The notes beneath the pieces were generated by a model. The model saw only the letters and a program-made list of their open reading frames with translations. It had not been told where the DNA came from and did not search any database. Made by a program: the position numbers and the translations under genes. Positions 23,450-36,160 of a stretch of DNA of 64,000 nt are shown here, piece after piece. Position 1 is the stretch's first letter, and each line of letters starts with the position of its first letter. The DNA is from Diphasiastrum complanatum (lineage: Eukaryota > Streptophyta > Lycopodiopsida > Lycopodiales > Lycopodiaceae): contig CM055096.1 in the NCBI GenBank assembly GCA_029204225.1, positions 60,800,957 through 60,864,956 of the forward strand, written 5' to 3'.

Positions 23450-26400
23450 TGCAATCATTCATGTTCTTTTTGGATCTTGTTCATGACCTCTAGATATTCT
23501 TGAAGTGAGAACATTTTGACTGCCTAGACTAGTACCTCTTCCTCAGTTTGAGAACTATCATCTCAAGGGTTTGAGCTATACAGCCACCTACTTGAGTACA
23601 AGTATAACTTTTTAGCTCCTTTGTACTATGTATCATTCATGAGTACTTGAGTACAAGTATAGCGTTTTAGCTTCTTTGTACTATATGTCTCAATCATGAG
23701 GATGTGGGCTAAGCTGAGCCTCAAGAACGGCAAAGTGCAACCATCAGTGTTGCAGGCAGTAACCGACCATCAGATGAATGATACATGACATAGCACTAGT
23801 CGGAGATTAATGGGTCATATTCATTGTAGTTTTTGAGCCTCTGCCAACCATCGGATGAATGATACATGACATAGCACTAGTCGGAGATTGATGGGTCAGA
23901 TTTATTGTAATTTTTGAGCCTCTGCTATGGCCTGTAATCAGGCTTCTCTTGGCCAACCGTAAAGTGAACTGCTACTAGATTGTCAAATACTTTAGATCCA
24001 CTTAAAATGCATATTCTCATACAAGACAATCCCTTACAATTGGGAGAATTACTTTTAGTGGCATTTACACTTGATTCAACGGTCTTTCAAGTATGTGTAG
24101 CCTAACGGCCTCATCATCAAAGTAAGTTACGACCATTTTATCGGCTACAAAGGTCACATAAAATACCATTCCCCAATACATTTAGGTCCTAAAAAATTAC
24201 CCATTATCATTTATATAACATATAAGAAAGACACTACTCAAACAAAGGCCCTAATTGAAATGAGTTGTAGCAAAATTTTCATTATTGTAGGGCTATAATT
24301 TAACAAGGCCTCTAGAGTTGTGGGCCAAAAATGAGTTTGGGACCCTCTTTTTGGGGGTGTCTCCAGACGTGACTTGAACAAAAAGAAAACTCAAAAACCC
24401 CACATATGTTTTGTCTTGCTAAGGCCTTGGAGATATTTTGCCAAATCTATCTATAAAGTCTTTGCTACATATATGTCATGCTTTGGTGCACTAGGTGTCA
24501 TCTTTAAGGTCCTCATGGTTGTCGGTGAGCTCATGTCATCCAAAATGCAAGTCAATTTTAATACTCTACCTATAGTCTAATGCCACAAATATGTGCTTAA
24601 ACCATATATTCCAACATCTTATTGACCTTTCAAGTCTGCCCATCTTTTGATGCTTTTCACCATCCTTTCATTCGCACCTCAATAGCTTGGCAAACACAAA
24701 TTTGTGGTCTCCACTAGAAATCCTCATCAAAGGTTGTGGGCTTCAAAGTCCATTCAAACTTATTATGTACTAGGTAATGGGCCCCCCAATTAATGGCCAT
24801 TTGGAGGGCCATTGCCACTTATGATCCTGGACATGAGCTACTCATGGCTAGCCACTCGGGGATAGATTATATGTGTTAATGGCCCGACCAATGGAACATT
24901 ATTGCAGTAATTACATTTAACAAAAATTATAGTGTAGTTATCGAGTACATTTCTCTTTAAAATGAGTAAAGGATTTATGGGGCCTATATTATGCAATATA
25001 ATAATATGGGCCCCAACAGAGCGCAAAATTCATGCTAAAGGCAATAACTTTCATGTCGCGCATCTCAGCCACTTGACATAAATTGACCTTGGTCAATGTA
25101 TCAACCATTTTGAAATAAATAATATGGCCTTGTTCGGTCGCCGGGCAGTCCAATCAATCAATTTATTGTTGTGCCAATCAAAGGATCTATCCCATTTAGA
25201 GGATCATGTAAACATACACAATAAACCAAGAGCGTTGACACACAATGTGTTAGGGGGTTATATTATGATGAGATCAGCCAATAACCCATGATTGCATATC
25301 CCAAATCCTATTCTAAATTGTGATATTTAGCCATTGGATAACTCTATCTGTGATTCACATCAACATTATTTTGAAATCCATGCTTTTATCCCGATTTTGA
25401 GTGCTAAATCAACAAAAATGGTTGTAGTAGTCATCATGTTTTGTTTCTGTTTTGTAATGGATCATGCTCTCTAAAAATGGACTTAAGAGAATAAAGGAGG
25501 ATTTTGAGTTGAGTATGCCAAGATCTTGGTACTACCTTATGATCTTGATGATCTCTCCATGATTATGCCAATCCCTTGGCTTCAAGAAACTTTGCACACA
25601 TAAAGTAACATCTAATGGATTGACGAATGCATGAGAGATGTCGCTCTCCTCAGCTTTCCTTCTTTGCCAATGAACTTGGGCCTTCATGGCTCCATCTTGG
25701 ACTTTAAAAGTCTCCTTGGAATTTATGGTGACACTCTTGTCCTAGAATTTACTTTTATAGCTGCTCTGTGCATTATGGAAATGGTTTCTTGCAGTTAGTT
25801 GCTTATTCTCTTTCATGTTTTTTCCCAAACGTTGTCTGATGTGATTGATAAGCTTGAACACCCTTGCTTTGGCACTGTTGAAATCTTTCTGGCAGGTCAT
25901 CTGCTACATTTCTAACTTCCACGTCTTTATTGCATTTCATGCCTTAGTTCAGACATTCTTATTGCTGCCAATAACAATTTACCAAGACATTAGCTTGCCC
26001 ATTGTAATTTTCCAATGGATGATTCTTCTTGTCTCTTACTGCTTGCTGCTCATCTGTTCAGGAAAATTTTGGGCTTGCTCATCAATGTATCATGCCTAAT
26101 CATGAGCAACAGGATTCTTCAGGGATATATAGATCTTCTCCTCCTGCCTTTTTAGCTTCTAGTTCACCATCTCTTCCTCCAAAGATGCTGTCTCTGACAG
26201 TTGGAAAGCAACACGCTTCAGGTCCAGCTTCTGAAGAGGCTGATGTATCTCCGAAAGAGCCAGTTCCTACACTTGTTGAGCAGCGACCTTCTGAAGATGG
26301 TTATAATTGGAGAAAATATGGGCAGAAACAAGTGAAGGGTAGTGAGTATCCAAGAAGTTATTATAAGTGTACATATGCTAATTGTCCTGTGAAGAAAAAG

Positions 26401-28479
26401 GTGGAGCGATCCCTTGATGGTCAAGTAACTGAAATTGTTTACAAAGGTGAGCACACTCACGCTAAGCCCCAATCAAACCGGCGTACGGCAGTTGGCTCTA
26501 CCCTTGTCATCTCGGATGGAATTGGACGAGATTCCTCGTACTTTACCAGAAGGGTTGGAGAAAAAGCAGATGATAGTAGTGGACTCTACAAGGTTAATGG
26601 ATTTCGAGGGTCAGCTGGTTGGATGGACTTTCAAACAGGCTCAAAAGGACAAGGTTTTCTGAGAGCAGATGGAACATTTGAAAGAGCGTCATCTGGTATT
26701 ATTGATGGTTGTGCACCAACAGGATATTCGGCTGAATTAGCGGGTATTTCAGAGCCGTCAGCGTCATCCTACAGTGATGACGATGAACAAGGCAGCAAGA
26801 TTTCAATAGAAGATGGTGATGAACCTGAATCAAAGCGCAGGTTGGCTTTAACTCCACAGTTGGTCTTTTGATTTAGTGCAAGTAATCACAAGTATAGAGT
26901 GCAAACAAAATGTGATCAAATCACTATTCAAACTAGTTAAACATGAGCTATCCTTTAGCTGCAAGAACTGCATGTCTACCTGCTTCTGATAATTGGCTTG
27001 TTCATTTTTTGGGACAGGAGAAGAGAAAATATTCTGACAGAAATCACTGGAGTGCAAAGGACGATCCGTGAGCCCCGTATTGTTGTTCAGACCACAAGTG
27101 ACATTGATATTCTTGATGATGGCTATCGGTGGCGCAAATATGGCCAAAAGGTGGTGAAAGGCAATCCTCATCCAAGGTAACGCAATGTATTTCTGAAAAT
27201 AGCACTGTGCACTTTTGATCCTCATGAATCCAAAGGCATCCTAGCGTTCTGTATCAGCTTGAATTTTTCATGACAGTTGGTTGTACTTTAACCACTTGTG
27301 TGTACGACACCATTCCCAAGAAACAGATATTTCATGCTGTTCTGGTCTAATGGCCTATTATGGGCTTATTTGCTTGATTCCGAAGTAGTTTAGCAAGTAT
27401 TCTTCCTAAGTTTTTGGCGACATAATGAAGCAATAAATCTGATGAAAGAACCAAAAGTGACTGTATAGAAGTGCTGACATGCAGGACCAATTTATTGACG
27501 TCTTTGATTCTACTTTAATCAGAAATTTCCAGTATTCTTCATGCAATGACCTTCTTTATATCATAAGTTGGATTTTTTGTGGGGCAAACCGATCAAGTTT
27601 TTTGCCAATTTCATGCTTAATGTCTTAAGGCCTCATGCTTGTAAAAGAGTTGAACATTGAAGCCTACTTAATCTGCTGAGTGTTGCTTTTCAAGTTTGAG
27701 GATTAGTTGAGACTAAGACAGATAAATTTAAGAATGAAATTTGGAACGTTGCTTGAGCAGGGCTTTGTTGGAAGTAATCGATTGTTTGTATCCACTTCTT
27801 CTTTGTCTATGGCTCAAACGTTATCTAATGCTCAATGATGGGCTGCAGGAGCTACTACAAGTGCACACATGCTGGCTGCCCAGTTCGGAAGCATGTTGAG
27901 AGAGCTTCTAATGATCCCAAATCAGTTATTACCACATACGAAGGTAAGCACAATCATGATGTTCCTGTGGCAAAAAGTGGTGGCCATGATTCAGGAGGAA
28001 CTAGTGGGGCGCCTTCCCTTCTAACCCAAACTGCATCTTTTTCAACTTCTCATGAGACACTAAACTCAGCTACTACCTCTATTCGGGATGAAGGATTTCA
28101 GTTCACCCATAAAACAGCAGTATGTGGAAGGCTCTTAGAAGATGACTCAAAAAATGTGGAATTAGGTTTGTCAGATGTGGATCTGCGAGGTCGAGTAGGC
28201 AGAGGTATGTTAAGCACAGATATTTCTTCCATAATTGGGCAAAAAGAAGAATTGGCTTTCCCTCCTGCTGGTTTTGTGGGTCTTGCAGATTCTATCAAAC
28301 CAGGCAATGACAGCAGCAGAGTAGAAGCCTTTGATTCTGTTTTTAATTCCTCAAATGTACCAGATTTAGTCTTTCTCCCAAAACAAGAATGTGAAGACGA
28401 CTCCTTCCAGCCATTTGTCAATGCATCCTCTTCTATTTTCCACCATAACGTTGCTCCAAAGCTGGTGTTAAGACCTTAA
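22245..28479 (+). CDS. Group I WRKY transcription factor, two WRKY domains
   Basis: Five exons join in frame: 22245-22766, 23149-23346, 26062-26840, 27018-27176 and 27849-28479, giving 762 residues. Zinc-finger DNA-binding proteins of this type bind W-boxes in the nucleus. The N-terminal domain has WRKYGQK at 323-329 and C343-x4-C348-x22-H371-T-H373. The C-terminal domain has WRKYGQK at 538-544 and C558-x4-C563-x23-H587-N-H589. Before it lies [21 protein letters not shown], typical of group I. The Ser/Pro-rich N-terminus has [12 protein letters not shown] and [20 protein letters not shown], a MAPK-docking and SP-rich region known from WRKY2/WRKY33-type proteins. Intron 4 splits the Arg codon before SYYKC, the conserved C-terminal WRKY intron position. 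ATG 22245 is the first in frame. Intron 1 appears to use a GC donor. Length and layout fit the WRKY2/20/34 branch best, but I do not assign an orthologue. Confidence 0.93.
22767..23148 (+). other. Intron 1 of the WRKY gene, probable GC-AG type
   Basis: The junction reads CAG|GCAAGT, the textbook GC-donor context, and the acceptor is AG at 23147-23148. It joins SSSQ to AEPSPTTG, restoring the conserved motif. A GT donor four bases further on (22771) paired with an AG at 23151-23152 would also keep frame, giving QAKPSP, but its donor context is poor. Confidence 0.65.
23367..23450 (+). repeat. Compound (GT)n(GA)n microsatellite just inside WRKY intron 2
   Basis: About 36 bp of GT and then about 45 bp of GA begin only 20 bases after the predicted donor at 23347. 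The last in-frame stop before it lies within the intron. Confidence 0.9.
23591..23700 (+). repeat. Tandem duplication, 55-bp unit, in WRKY intron 2
   Basis: Two adjacent copies begin at 23591 and 23646, both with cttgagtacaagtata and ttgtactat. Confidence 0.75.
23766..23925 (+). repeat. Tandem duplication, 81-bp unit, in WRKY intron 2
   Basis: Copies start at 23766 and 23847 and share the block around atgacatagcactagtcgga and the end gagcctctgc, with few differences. The rest of intron 2 (23926-26061) shows nothing I can name. Confidence 0.85.
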
Positions 28480-30294
28480 TTTTCACTGGCATTAACTTGC
28501 TATGTACAATTTGTATCTGCTTATTATTTTTCCCTACTATTGGTGCTAATGCAGCTGGCATCTATCTCCATTCCCAAAGTTATACCAACCTATGGAGGAC
28601 TTCATTGCACAGGATTGCAGCTTTTGGCTTCATCAGTCAAATTTTGGTGCTTATATCTGTTTCACTCTGCAGCAAGTACATAGTCAATTTCCAAGTATAC
28701 CACATTACAATGTCGGAAAGAGTAAGTTGACATAAAATTACTTCTAAGGTTCAAACAATCTATACTCATACAAGGCCATTTTTATAAGTTCCAAAATTTT
28801 AATCGGTCGGTGTCCCGATCGGGCTCATGGTCTCTATCCTTGTCACATGTTTATAGTATCTTCAAGAGCACTCCATGTGGTGTCAGTTCATAGATTTATT
28901 AATCAGAATCTTCAAGTATGTATTGGAGATTCAAAGTTTTTCCAATAACGCGCCAATTTTCATATTAAAACCCTTCATAAATTTACTTATATTTTGATTT
29001 TGTGCCATATTGTGAATCTCGACCTTTTCAATAATCTTTGTTGTCAAGAACTTGGTTGACATCGGTACTCTTGTGGCTCATATTTGCAATCATGCTTATA
29101 CGTGTTCATGTGATTCATCAATATTTTTAGATGTCCATTGTAGTCAAATTGCATTGTATTTCATGAAATTATGGACTAGATAATGGTTGCTTGGAGGCCC
29201 ATTGTAAGAATATAACGACAAGTGCTCTTGTCGAGCCGTGGTAGTGGCGAGACGGGAGGACGAGCCAATATATCCTTGCGATGGGCCAACAAAAGCCCAT
29301 AATCATGCATAATGTGTCACAAAAATGTGAAAAGAAATAAAAGAATATCATTTTTAATTTATTTTAATAATTCCATCTATGAGGGCCATGTAGTTTTAAG
29401 ATGTCATTTGTGACGCGTATGTATTTTCAAAATTCCATCCATGAGGGTTGAGTATTTTCAAGTTTTCATTCTATTTTGAGAGCTGAAAATCACAGCCAAT
29501 CAAATTTGTAGAAAATACTGACTTCCTATTATTATGCCCTAGGAATGGTGGTCTCAATCTATACTCTTGATTCATGTAAGATTTGAGTACACACACATTA
29601 TGAGAACCTAATATTCTAAATATTACATATATAATGGTGGCTGTTTGGCAACCACATGTTTTATATAAAAAGGGGCACAGGAAACATTAGCTTTGGCCCT
29701 ATCTCGCTATAACTTGCTATATCTACTCACTTTTCTTGGGATTTTAAGTATATCCGCTTTAAGTGACAACTTTTTACCAAGAAAAAATTTAAAATTGTTT
29801 TGAACTTTCCTCCATTTCTTTTCAAACATGTCTAGAATCCTTCTTAGCATTAAGGGGCTTGCATTTTATGGCTTTCACCCTATAAGGTGATGCCATATAA
29901 AAGACATTGTATTCCAATGATTGTCACCTAACTCAGAAAACATGTAGCTAACCTCACTTGGCCATGCTTACTTCCTTGAGACTCCTCTGTGATAAATGGA
30001 GTTACAACTTATGTCTGAGACAAATGACTATAGTAAAGTTTGTTTTCACCTTGGCAGAAATCACCAATAAAGAATAACAAGAAGGAGAAGATACTTTACC
30101 TTTGAGATGAATGGAGTTACAACTTACCTCTAAGATGAATGATTGCAGTCAAGGTTTGTTTCCACCTTGAAAAAATCAACAATAAAGAATAACAATATTA
30201 GAGGAAGAAGAAGCGGTAGCAGCAGTTGCAATGATAATGCAAGGTTACAAATTCCTAGGCATAAATCCTCCACTGTGCTAATCCTACGACATTT

Positions 30295-30297
<3 letters not shown>

Positions 30298-30375
<78 letters not shown>
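30298..30375 (+). repeat. (CT)n microsatellite
   Basis: About 78 bp of pure CT, first of a pair separated by 185 bp. Confidence 0.95.
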
Positions 30376-30378
<3 letters not shown>

Positions 30379-30558
30379 GGGCCACATGCCGAAGCCACCG
30401 GTGGTTGCCTTTGGTGGCAACCTCCAGAAATGTGGGGCAGGCCACATGTCGGAGGTAGAGTGGTACCTCCAACCTATGTGTTAGCATCAGATTGGCCTCC
30501 GAAGGCAGAGCCAACCTCTCGAGGTAGGAGGGAGGTAAGAGGGAATATTCTAATCTTA

Positions 30559-30560
<2 letters not shown>

Positions 30561-30637
<77 letters not shown>
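30561..30637 (+). repeat. (CT)n microsatellite
   Basis: About 77 bp of pure CT, nearly the same length as the tract at 30298-30375. Both end in CTCAGT, which suggests a duplicated module. Confidence 0.95.
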
Positions 30638-30639
<2 letters not shown>

Positions 30640-32779
30640 AAATTATCATATTGATGCTACATATGTTTGTAGCAATGAAATTGCCATTAATATTGTAAAC
30701 TAGAGTTTGAGTTTGCATCCTCGCCATCGATTGTCCTCTATTTTGCATAGTGTCAGTGAAGCTACCTCTAACATTTACGTATCAAAAGCATATGAGCATT
30801 CAACAACACAACATTGGATGAGGAAAAGCACACCACACCCCTATCTCTTGGTGGCCTTCATGATATGGATAATGAGCGCCACACTTGCCTTGGCCCACCC
30901 ACCACATGAATTCTTTCAGGACATTTACGTTGCCAAAATCGGTCATCCCTCGCCAACACCCTTCATCTTTATGTGTCCCATGCCCTTCATATAAATGGCA
31001 AGTTGCATCGTTTCCTCGCCCTTCACAAAAAATGCAGGCTTCACCCTTTTACATTCAAAGTTCAAAGAATAGGAAGACTTTGTTATAATTAATTACACAT
31101 TAATATAGACAACTTAGTGTCAACACATTAAAGTCATATATTAATATCTGAACATAAGTTTAAATTATTAATTTTTGGCGTATAAAATGTTCTTGGCTTT
31201 ATTGAATATCATAATATTGGTAATGATACTACGAGTCATGATCCACTTGGCCCTCACTTACACTAACAAACAAGGTGGGGAAACTAAACAAGAGAAAACT
31301 AGAAAGAGTTGTAACTATAAGTTTCTTGAATAAAAATCACATTCAATCTTTTCCTATTCACACACATCTTTTAGTCCAACCCTCTCTACTACACCACATT
31401 CAATCCACACACACTCTAATCTACACTCCCACATCACACACTTAAGGTATCACACAATATCCCATAATCTATTCTACAATCACTTCATGAAGAAGGCGCA
31501 AGCAATCCTAGAATAATAATGTATTAGAGACTTCAAACCCCTAGAACGATAATGTATCAGAGACTTCAAACCTCAAGCTCTCCTAGGCAATCCCATAAGC
31601 ATGTTTGCAAAAGTATAGAAAGACAAACAAGCATAAGCACAATATTAGAAATTCATGGACCCAAAAAAAGGGGTCATTTGGCATATTATCAATAATCTCT
31701 TTAAGTACATTGCATATCTCTTATAGAGAATGAGTGGAATTCAATTATCCACCTTGCTTATGGGACTTAAACCCAACTTTGGATATTACAAAGTCTTACT
31801 TGAATTTATTCAAAAGTCTAAGCTCAAGACTATAACTTGTACAAAAACAATTCTATTAACTTCTCCAATTTGATATATGCAAGATGCTAATCGGGCTTTT
31901 TTTTAACAAAAAATGTGTTCTTTCATAATAGGGGGTGTTAGAATTCCCACTTAATTCTTCTTATAATGAGGACCTGTCCAATCTACAGAAATATTCAAGT
32001 TTCTAATTAGTCTATAGAAATACACAAAGTTCAACACATCTAAAATTTTCTCTACAGAACTACACGGAGTTCAACACAATCTGCAAAATACATTAATTTC
32101 AGTACAAACCAAAAATTGTTGGACGACACAAGTTGGAAAAATGCCGAAAGGCTCAAGTAAAAAAAATGTTGAGTCACATAAATTCCAACTTAGCAAAGAT
32201 AGTCAAAGGCTTTGGTTGGTAGAAATACCAGCTTTGACCAATCCAAAATGTCAACTAATGCTAAGTCAATGAAATGCCGACTAACATCGACTCAATGGAA
32301 ATGCCGACTTTGACCAATCAACAAAAGTGTCGACTCAAAAAATGTCGATCGACATTTTCATGTTACCACGCAAAATGGAGCTCTTGCTCTGTCCAATCTA
32401 AATCTTTTAAGGACTGTCCTTAATTTGAGTCCATTTACATAAATGAATAGAAGATAAACTATAGAAATACAAGGGTCGTGAAAGTTGAGATTCAATGCAC
32501 TAATGGTGGAACTCAAATATGATCCTAACACCTATGTCAAATATGTATTGTTGCTTGTGCAAACTACAACAAGTCAAAGTCAGTACTAGTATGTCAAACT
32601 ATCACCTTAGTACAAGTACTTATCTTGGCAACAATCATAATCTCCAAGAACTTGGAGACTAGGGTCAGTCACACACTTGAAATGTAATCGTCTCAAATTT
32701 ATTAATAAAGTGGAATTTTTCTCAAATGCACTGTTATTTTGTAATGGACTGTTATTTTGTACCAAAGGACTATGAGCTC

Positions 32780-33640
32780 AAAATTTTGTTTGAATGTCAT
32801 GACATACCTTGTATTGTTAGTGATGGAGATCCTAAGTTTGGTCAATGGTATTCCATACATTGAAAACTTTTTTTGATTTTAGTTCTATTGATCATCCTGA
32901 ATAAGATGGCCAGAAAGAAAGAACTAATCAGACTATGGAAAATATGTTGAGGACATATGTGTCTCACAGGCAATGTCATTGGAAAGATTACATTCCTCTG
33001 ATTAAGTTTGCATACAATAGTACAAAATATTTTGCTACAAGTTATAGTCCATTTATGTTGATATACGATTTTCAATCTAAATCTCCAATAATGTGGAGGT
33101 TAAATTTGTTAAGATCTAGAGAGGTTTTGATTTCCTGCATCATATGCAAGAAATATTGCAAGTGGCATGTGATAGGGTATGTAGTGCTTAGAATAGAACT
33201 AAGCACTATGTCGATCTTAAGATATTTCTTAGAGATTTTAAAGTTGACGACTAGGTAAATCTTAGGATTCCAAAAGACTCTTAGACATTATGTACATGCA
33301 AGCATTATAAATTGTCTACCAAATAATGTGGACTGTTCCAAATTGTATGAACATTTGGTTCTCTAGCTTACGAACTAGATCTTCAACGCAAATCTACTAC
33401 ACACCCAATATTTCACGTAAGCCAATCAAAATAAAATTTACATGAAGGTGATACAGTTGGATCTAATGATGATTTATTCAATTTGACACTTAATGTATCT
33501 TTGGAAACTAAGAGAGTACTCAAAATAAAAAATAACCAATTGAGAAATTATTTTATCTCTAAGCGTTTGATTTTGTAGAAATGTTGGATTGAGGATGATG
33601 ATTCATGAGAGAGAGTTGAAAGCATCAATAGTTAGAATAA
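32780..33640 (+). pseudogene. Ty3/Gypsy integrase C-terminal region, degenerate copy 1
   Basis: Across several frames one reads PCIVSDGDPKFG, SSIDHPE, then DGQKERTNQTMENMLRTYVS and IPLIKFAYNSTKYFATSYSP. These are the hallmark phrases of the Gypsy integrase core (with the DGQTER-like box) and the segment after it. Weak chromodomain-side similarity (LHEGDTVGSNDDL) continues to about 33590. In-frame stops and frameshifts make it a pseudogene. The end abuts a Copia fragment of opposite orientation. Confidence 0.8.
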
Positions 33641-33646
33641 TCCAAC

Positions 33647-33870
33647 ACTCCCCCTTAATCTGAATCCATGAATGCCTTGACCTTCAAACTTAGTGTCACA
33701 CAAAATCTTTTGTGTGCATCCAAGCTTAGTGCCTTCGTAAAATTATCAGCTATCATGTCTCGCGTTCGACAGTACTGCAAGTTTACCTCTTTGTTGAGAA
33801 CTTTGCTTCTGACATAAGATACTTAATTTCAATGTGCTTACTCCTAGAATGAAATCTAGGGTTGGCTGAT
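33647..33870 (-). pseudogene. Copia RNase H 3' end with polypurine tract
   Basis: The minus strand encodes FHSRSKHIEIKYLMSEAKFS and then DMIADNFTKALSLDAHKRF, the end of Copia RNase H (the KHIEI and ADxxTK boxes). It is followed by AAGGGGGAG, a typical polypurine tract, and TGTTGGATTATTC, the expected start of a 3' LTR at about 33646 going left. Only a stub of that LTR can be present, because Gypsy copy 1 ends close by. Confidence 0.7.
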
Positions 33871-33899
33871 GTATACACATGTCTTTGGGACTTGGTCAA

Positions 33900-35062
33900 A
33901 TAGGAATTTTACTGGTTAAAACTCAAGCCATTTGTCGATTTATATGTGGTGAATTATAAAACATGTCATAGTAGCTAAAGTCGAGTACTTTAAGGTTGGT
34001 GGTTTACTACATCCATTAATTATTCTAGATAAGAAATGGTAAAATATATCTATGGATTTTGTAGTTGGACTTCCTAGTGACAAAATGATTGTATCTGGGT
34101 AGTGGTGGATAGGTTAACTAAATTAGTTACATTCATACTATAAATTCAATTGCAAAGGCTTTGAATTTAGTCAAAAATTTAGGTGAAAAAAATTTATTAA
34201 AGTTATATGGATTGTCATGTGATATGTTTAACAATATGGATATGAACTTCACAGGTTAATTCTGGTTTGTAGTTTTTCATAAACTTAAGACTTTCCTTAG
34301 TTTTAGTTCTACTGATCATTGAAAGAACTAATCAGATTATGGAATATATATTCATGATATATGTTTCTCACAAGCAATCTCAATGGAAATAACTACTTTC
34401 CTTTGATAGAGTTTGCTTGTAATAATGAAAACACTGCTACATGTTATAGTCAGTTTATGCTTATGTACGGTTATCATCTCTAGTTATTGTGGAGATGAAA
34501 TTTATAAAGATCCAAAAGGTTACATATTTCTTGAATGAAATGCAAGAATGTTGCAAATAGCTTGTGAGAGTATTCGTAGAGCTCAACATAGAGCTAAGCT
34601 CTATTTTGATTTTGAGAGATCTTCTACATATGTGAAGGTAGATGACTAGGTTCATCTTAGAATTCCAAAAGATTCTAGGACTACGCGTATAGACAAGCAT
34701 TATAAATTGTCTACAAAGACAACGCGGAGCATTTTGGGTTATAAAAATATATGGTTCTTCCATTTATGAAGTTGATCTTCAAGGTAAGACCACAACTCAT
34801 CCCATATTGTAAGTCGATTAAAGTTGAGTTTATATGAAGGTGATACGCTTGGATCTAGAGAAGATCTAACCCAATTTAAAGACTGGTCACTTAGTGTACC
34901 TTTGGAACCTGAGAGATTAATTAGAACCAAAGATAATAAATTGAAAAATTATTCTATTTGTGAGTGTTCTTTTGATCATATTCTTGGAAAAGAGTTGAGA
35001 TCATAAAGAAGAACTTTCTTGATTTCCACTTTGAGGACAAAGGTAGTTCATGGGGGAGAAAT
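33900..35062 (+). pseudogene. Ty3/Gypsy pol 3' region, degenerate copy 2
   Basis: Scattered across frames are ISMDFVVGLPSDK (integrase entry), PLIEFACNNENTATCYSQFM, RAQHRAKLYFDFERSSTYVK, and an open C-terminal stretch with LSLYEGDTLGSREDL and LEPERLIRTKDNKLKNYSIC. It is related to copy 1 at 32780 but better preserved at the 3' end. It finishes in a purine run (about 35050-35061) typical of the tract just before a 3' LTR. Many stops are present. Confidence 0.75.
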
Positions 35063-35870
35063 TGTAGATATTAAGGATTTGGAATAATCCCAAACATGGG
35101 TATTAGGCAATGTAATTTCAATAAAGCTACCATTAACGAGTCACAAGTCACAATGTTGTTCTAAGCCATAGTGTTATGGATTTTGCTTGTTAAATACAAT
35201 CAATTAAAAATATAGATTTGGTGGAGGGGGTGAAATAGGACCAGTATAAGCCAGTAGATAATTCAATCATCACCACCTTTGACACGTAGCATTTGTGAGG
35301 AGTGATAGTGGACACGTGGCATCACACGGTTGGCTAAGAACAACCAGATTCTGAGTCATAGAGCTTCTAGAACGTTCTTAAAATCCATTGTAGATCTGCA
35401 GCTACTATGTATCGTATTCGTCATCCAACGGTGGAAGACTTGACTTGCTGTAACCACCTTCCCTGCTCCAGCGGCTTGGGGGTGCTACAACAGGTAGCCT
35501 GCCTCTGTATGACGGATACCTTGGACGCAATCGTTATTGGGCATATTACCCATAGATAGATTGTAGTGTAAGTAAGGAACCAACCTCCTCCTTGGGGGTG
35601 GTTCGGGAGTGGTGGGTTGGTTGGGACTGGGTCGGTCGGGACTGGCTGTGGTGCGAGAGTGCGTGAGTGAGGTAGGGTTTTGTGTTATTTGTTGTTGTTG
35701 CTGAGATGGTGGATCAATTGTGTTGAAGGAGGAGCGATTGGTGATCGTGGCTGGCTTGTATAGGTGGTGCGAGTTGGAAGAGAGCAGGAGGAGGATCGGG
35801 AGCTGGCGTAACGACTTCTCGGATTGGAATTCTTGTTTCTGGATCTTGGAGTCTGTCTGTTGTCTGCCTG
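35063..35870 (+). promoter_or_regulatory. Probable Gypsy 3' LTR merging into the promoter/5' UTR region of the AN gene
   Basis: TGTAGATATTAAGG follows the Gypsy polypurine tract directly, as an LTR should. The sequence then becomes GC-richer and contains a CACGTG core (about 35313-35318). The LTR end is not resolved and no second LTR is present in the window. From about 35600 the G/T-rich sequence resembles a transcribed leader. A possible splice donor CTG|GTAAGG at 35871 would make the last part a non-coding first exon of AN. That the LTR supplies the AN promoter is inference. Confidence 0.4.
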
Positions 35871-36160
35871 GTAAGGGTAAGGATCACCTTTCTGGTATTA
35901 TTCATGAATGGACATGCTTGCTTCTGCCATCAGCTTTTTAGCAGATTCTGATCTTGAAGACGTTTGAAAATAGGCTGGAATTATTTTTGAGGCTTGTTTC
36001 ATGTCTAAATTCATGCGCTCATTGGCTCTCGTTGAATACCTTTTGGTTTTGCGGCAGTTTTGCAATCAATATAGCAGCATTTTTCAGACAGTTGGACTTT
36101 AAGCAACACCTGTCACGAGATTTGTGCCTCTAGAAAGATGTTGATGAGTCAATTTTTTAG
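35871..36160 (+). other. Possible 5' UTR intron of the AN gene
   Basis: A strong donor GTAAGG at 35871 is followed by T-rich sequence and an acceptor-like ttttttag ending at 36160 (another AG lies at 36132). No coding similarity exists between. Leader introns are common in plant genes of this kind, but no transcript evidence is available here. Confidence 0.4.

Larger units (their letters stand above)
28480..32779. other. Gene-free intergenic DNA between WRKY and the Gypsy fragments
   Basis: The WRKY 3' UTR begins at 28480. Beyond it I see only AT-rich DNA, two long (CT)n tracts and no coding similarity. The segment 30376-30560 between the microsatellites is GC-richer with short unassigned frames. 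Segments 29000-30000 and 31100-32700 are featureless to the eye. Confidence 0.5.

Noticed and set aside
26218-26472. Minus-strand frame inside WRKY exon 3
   Set aside because: Shadow of the WRKY coding strand.
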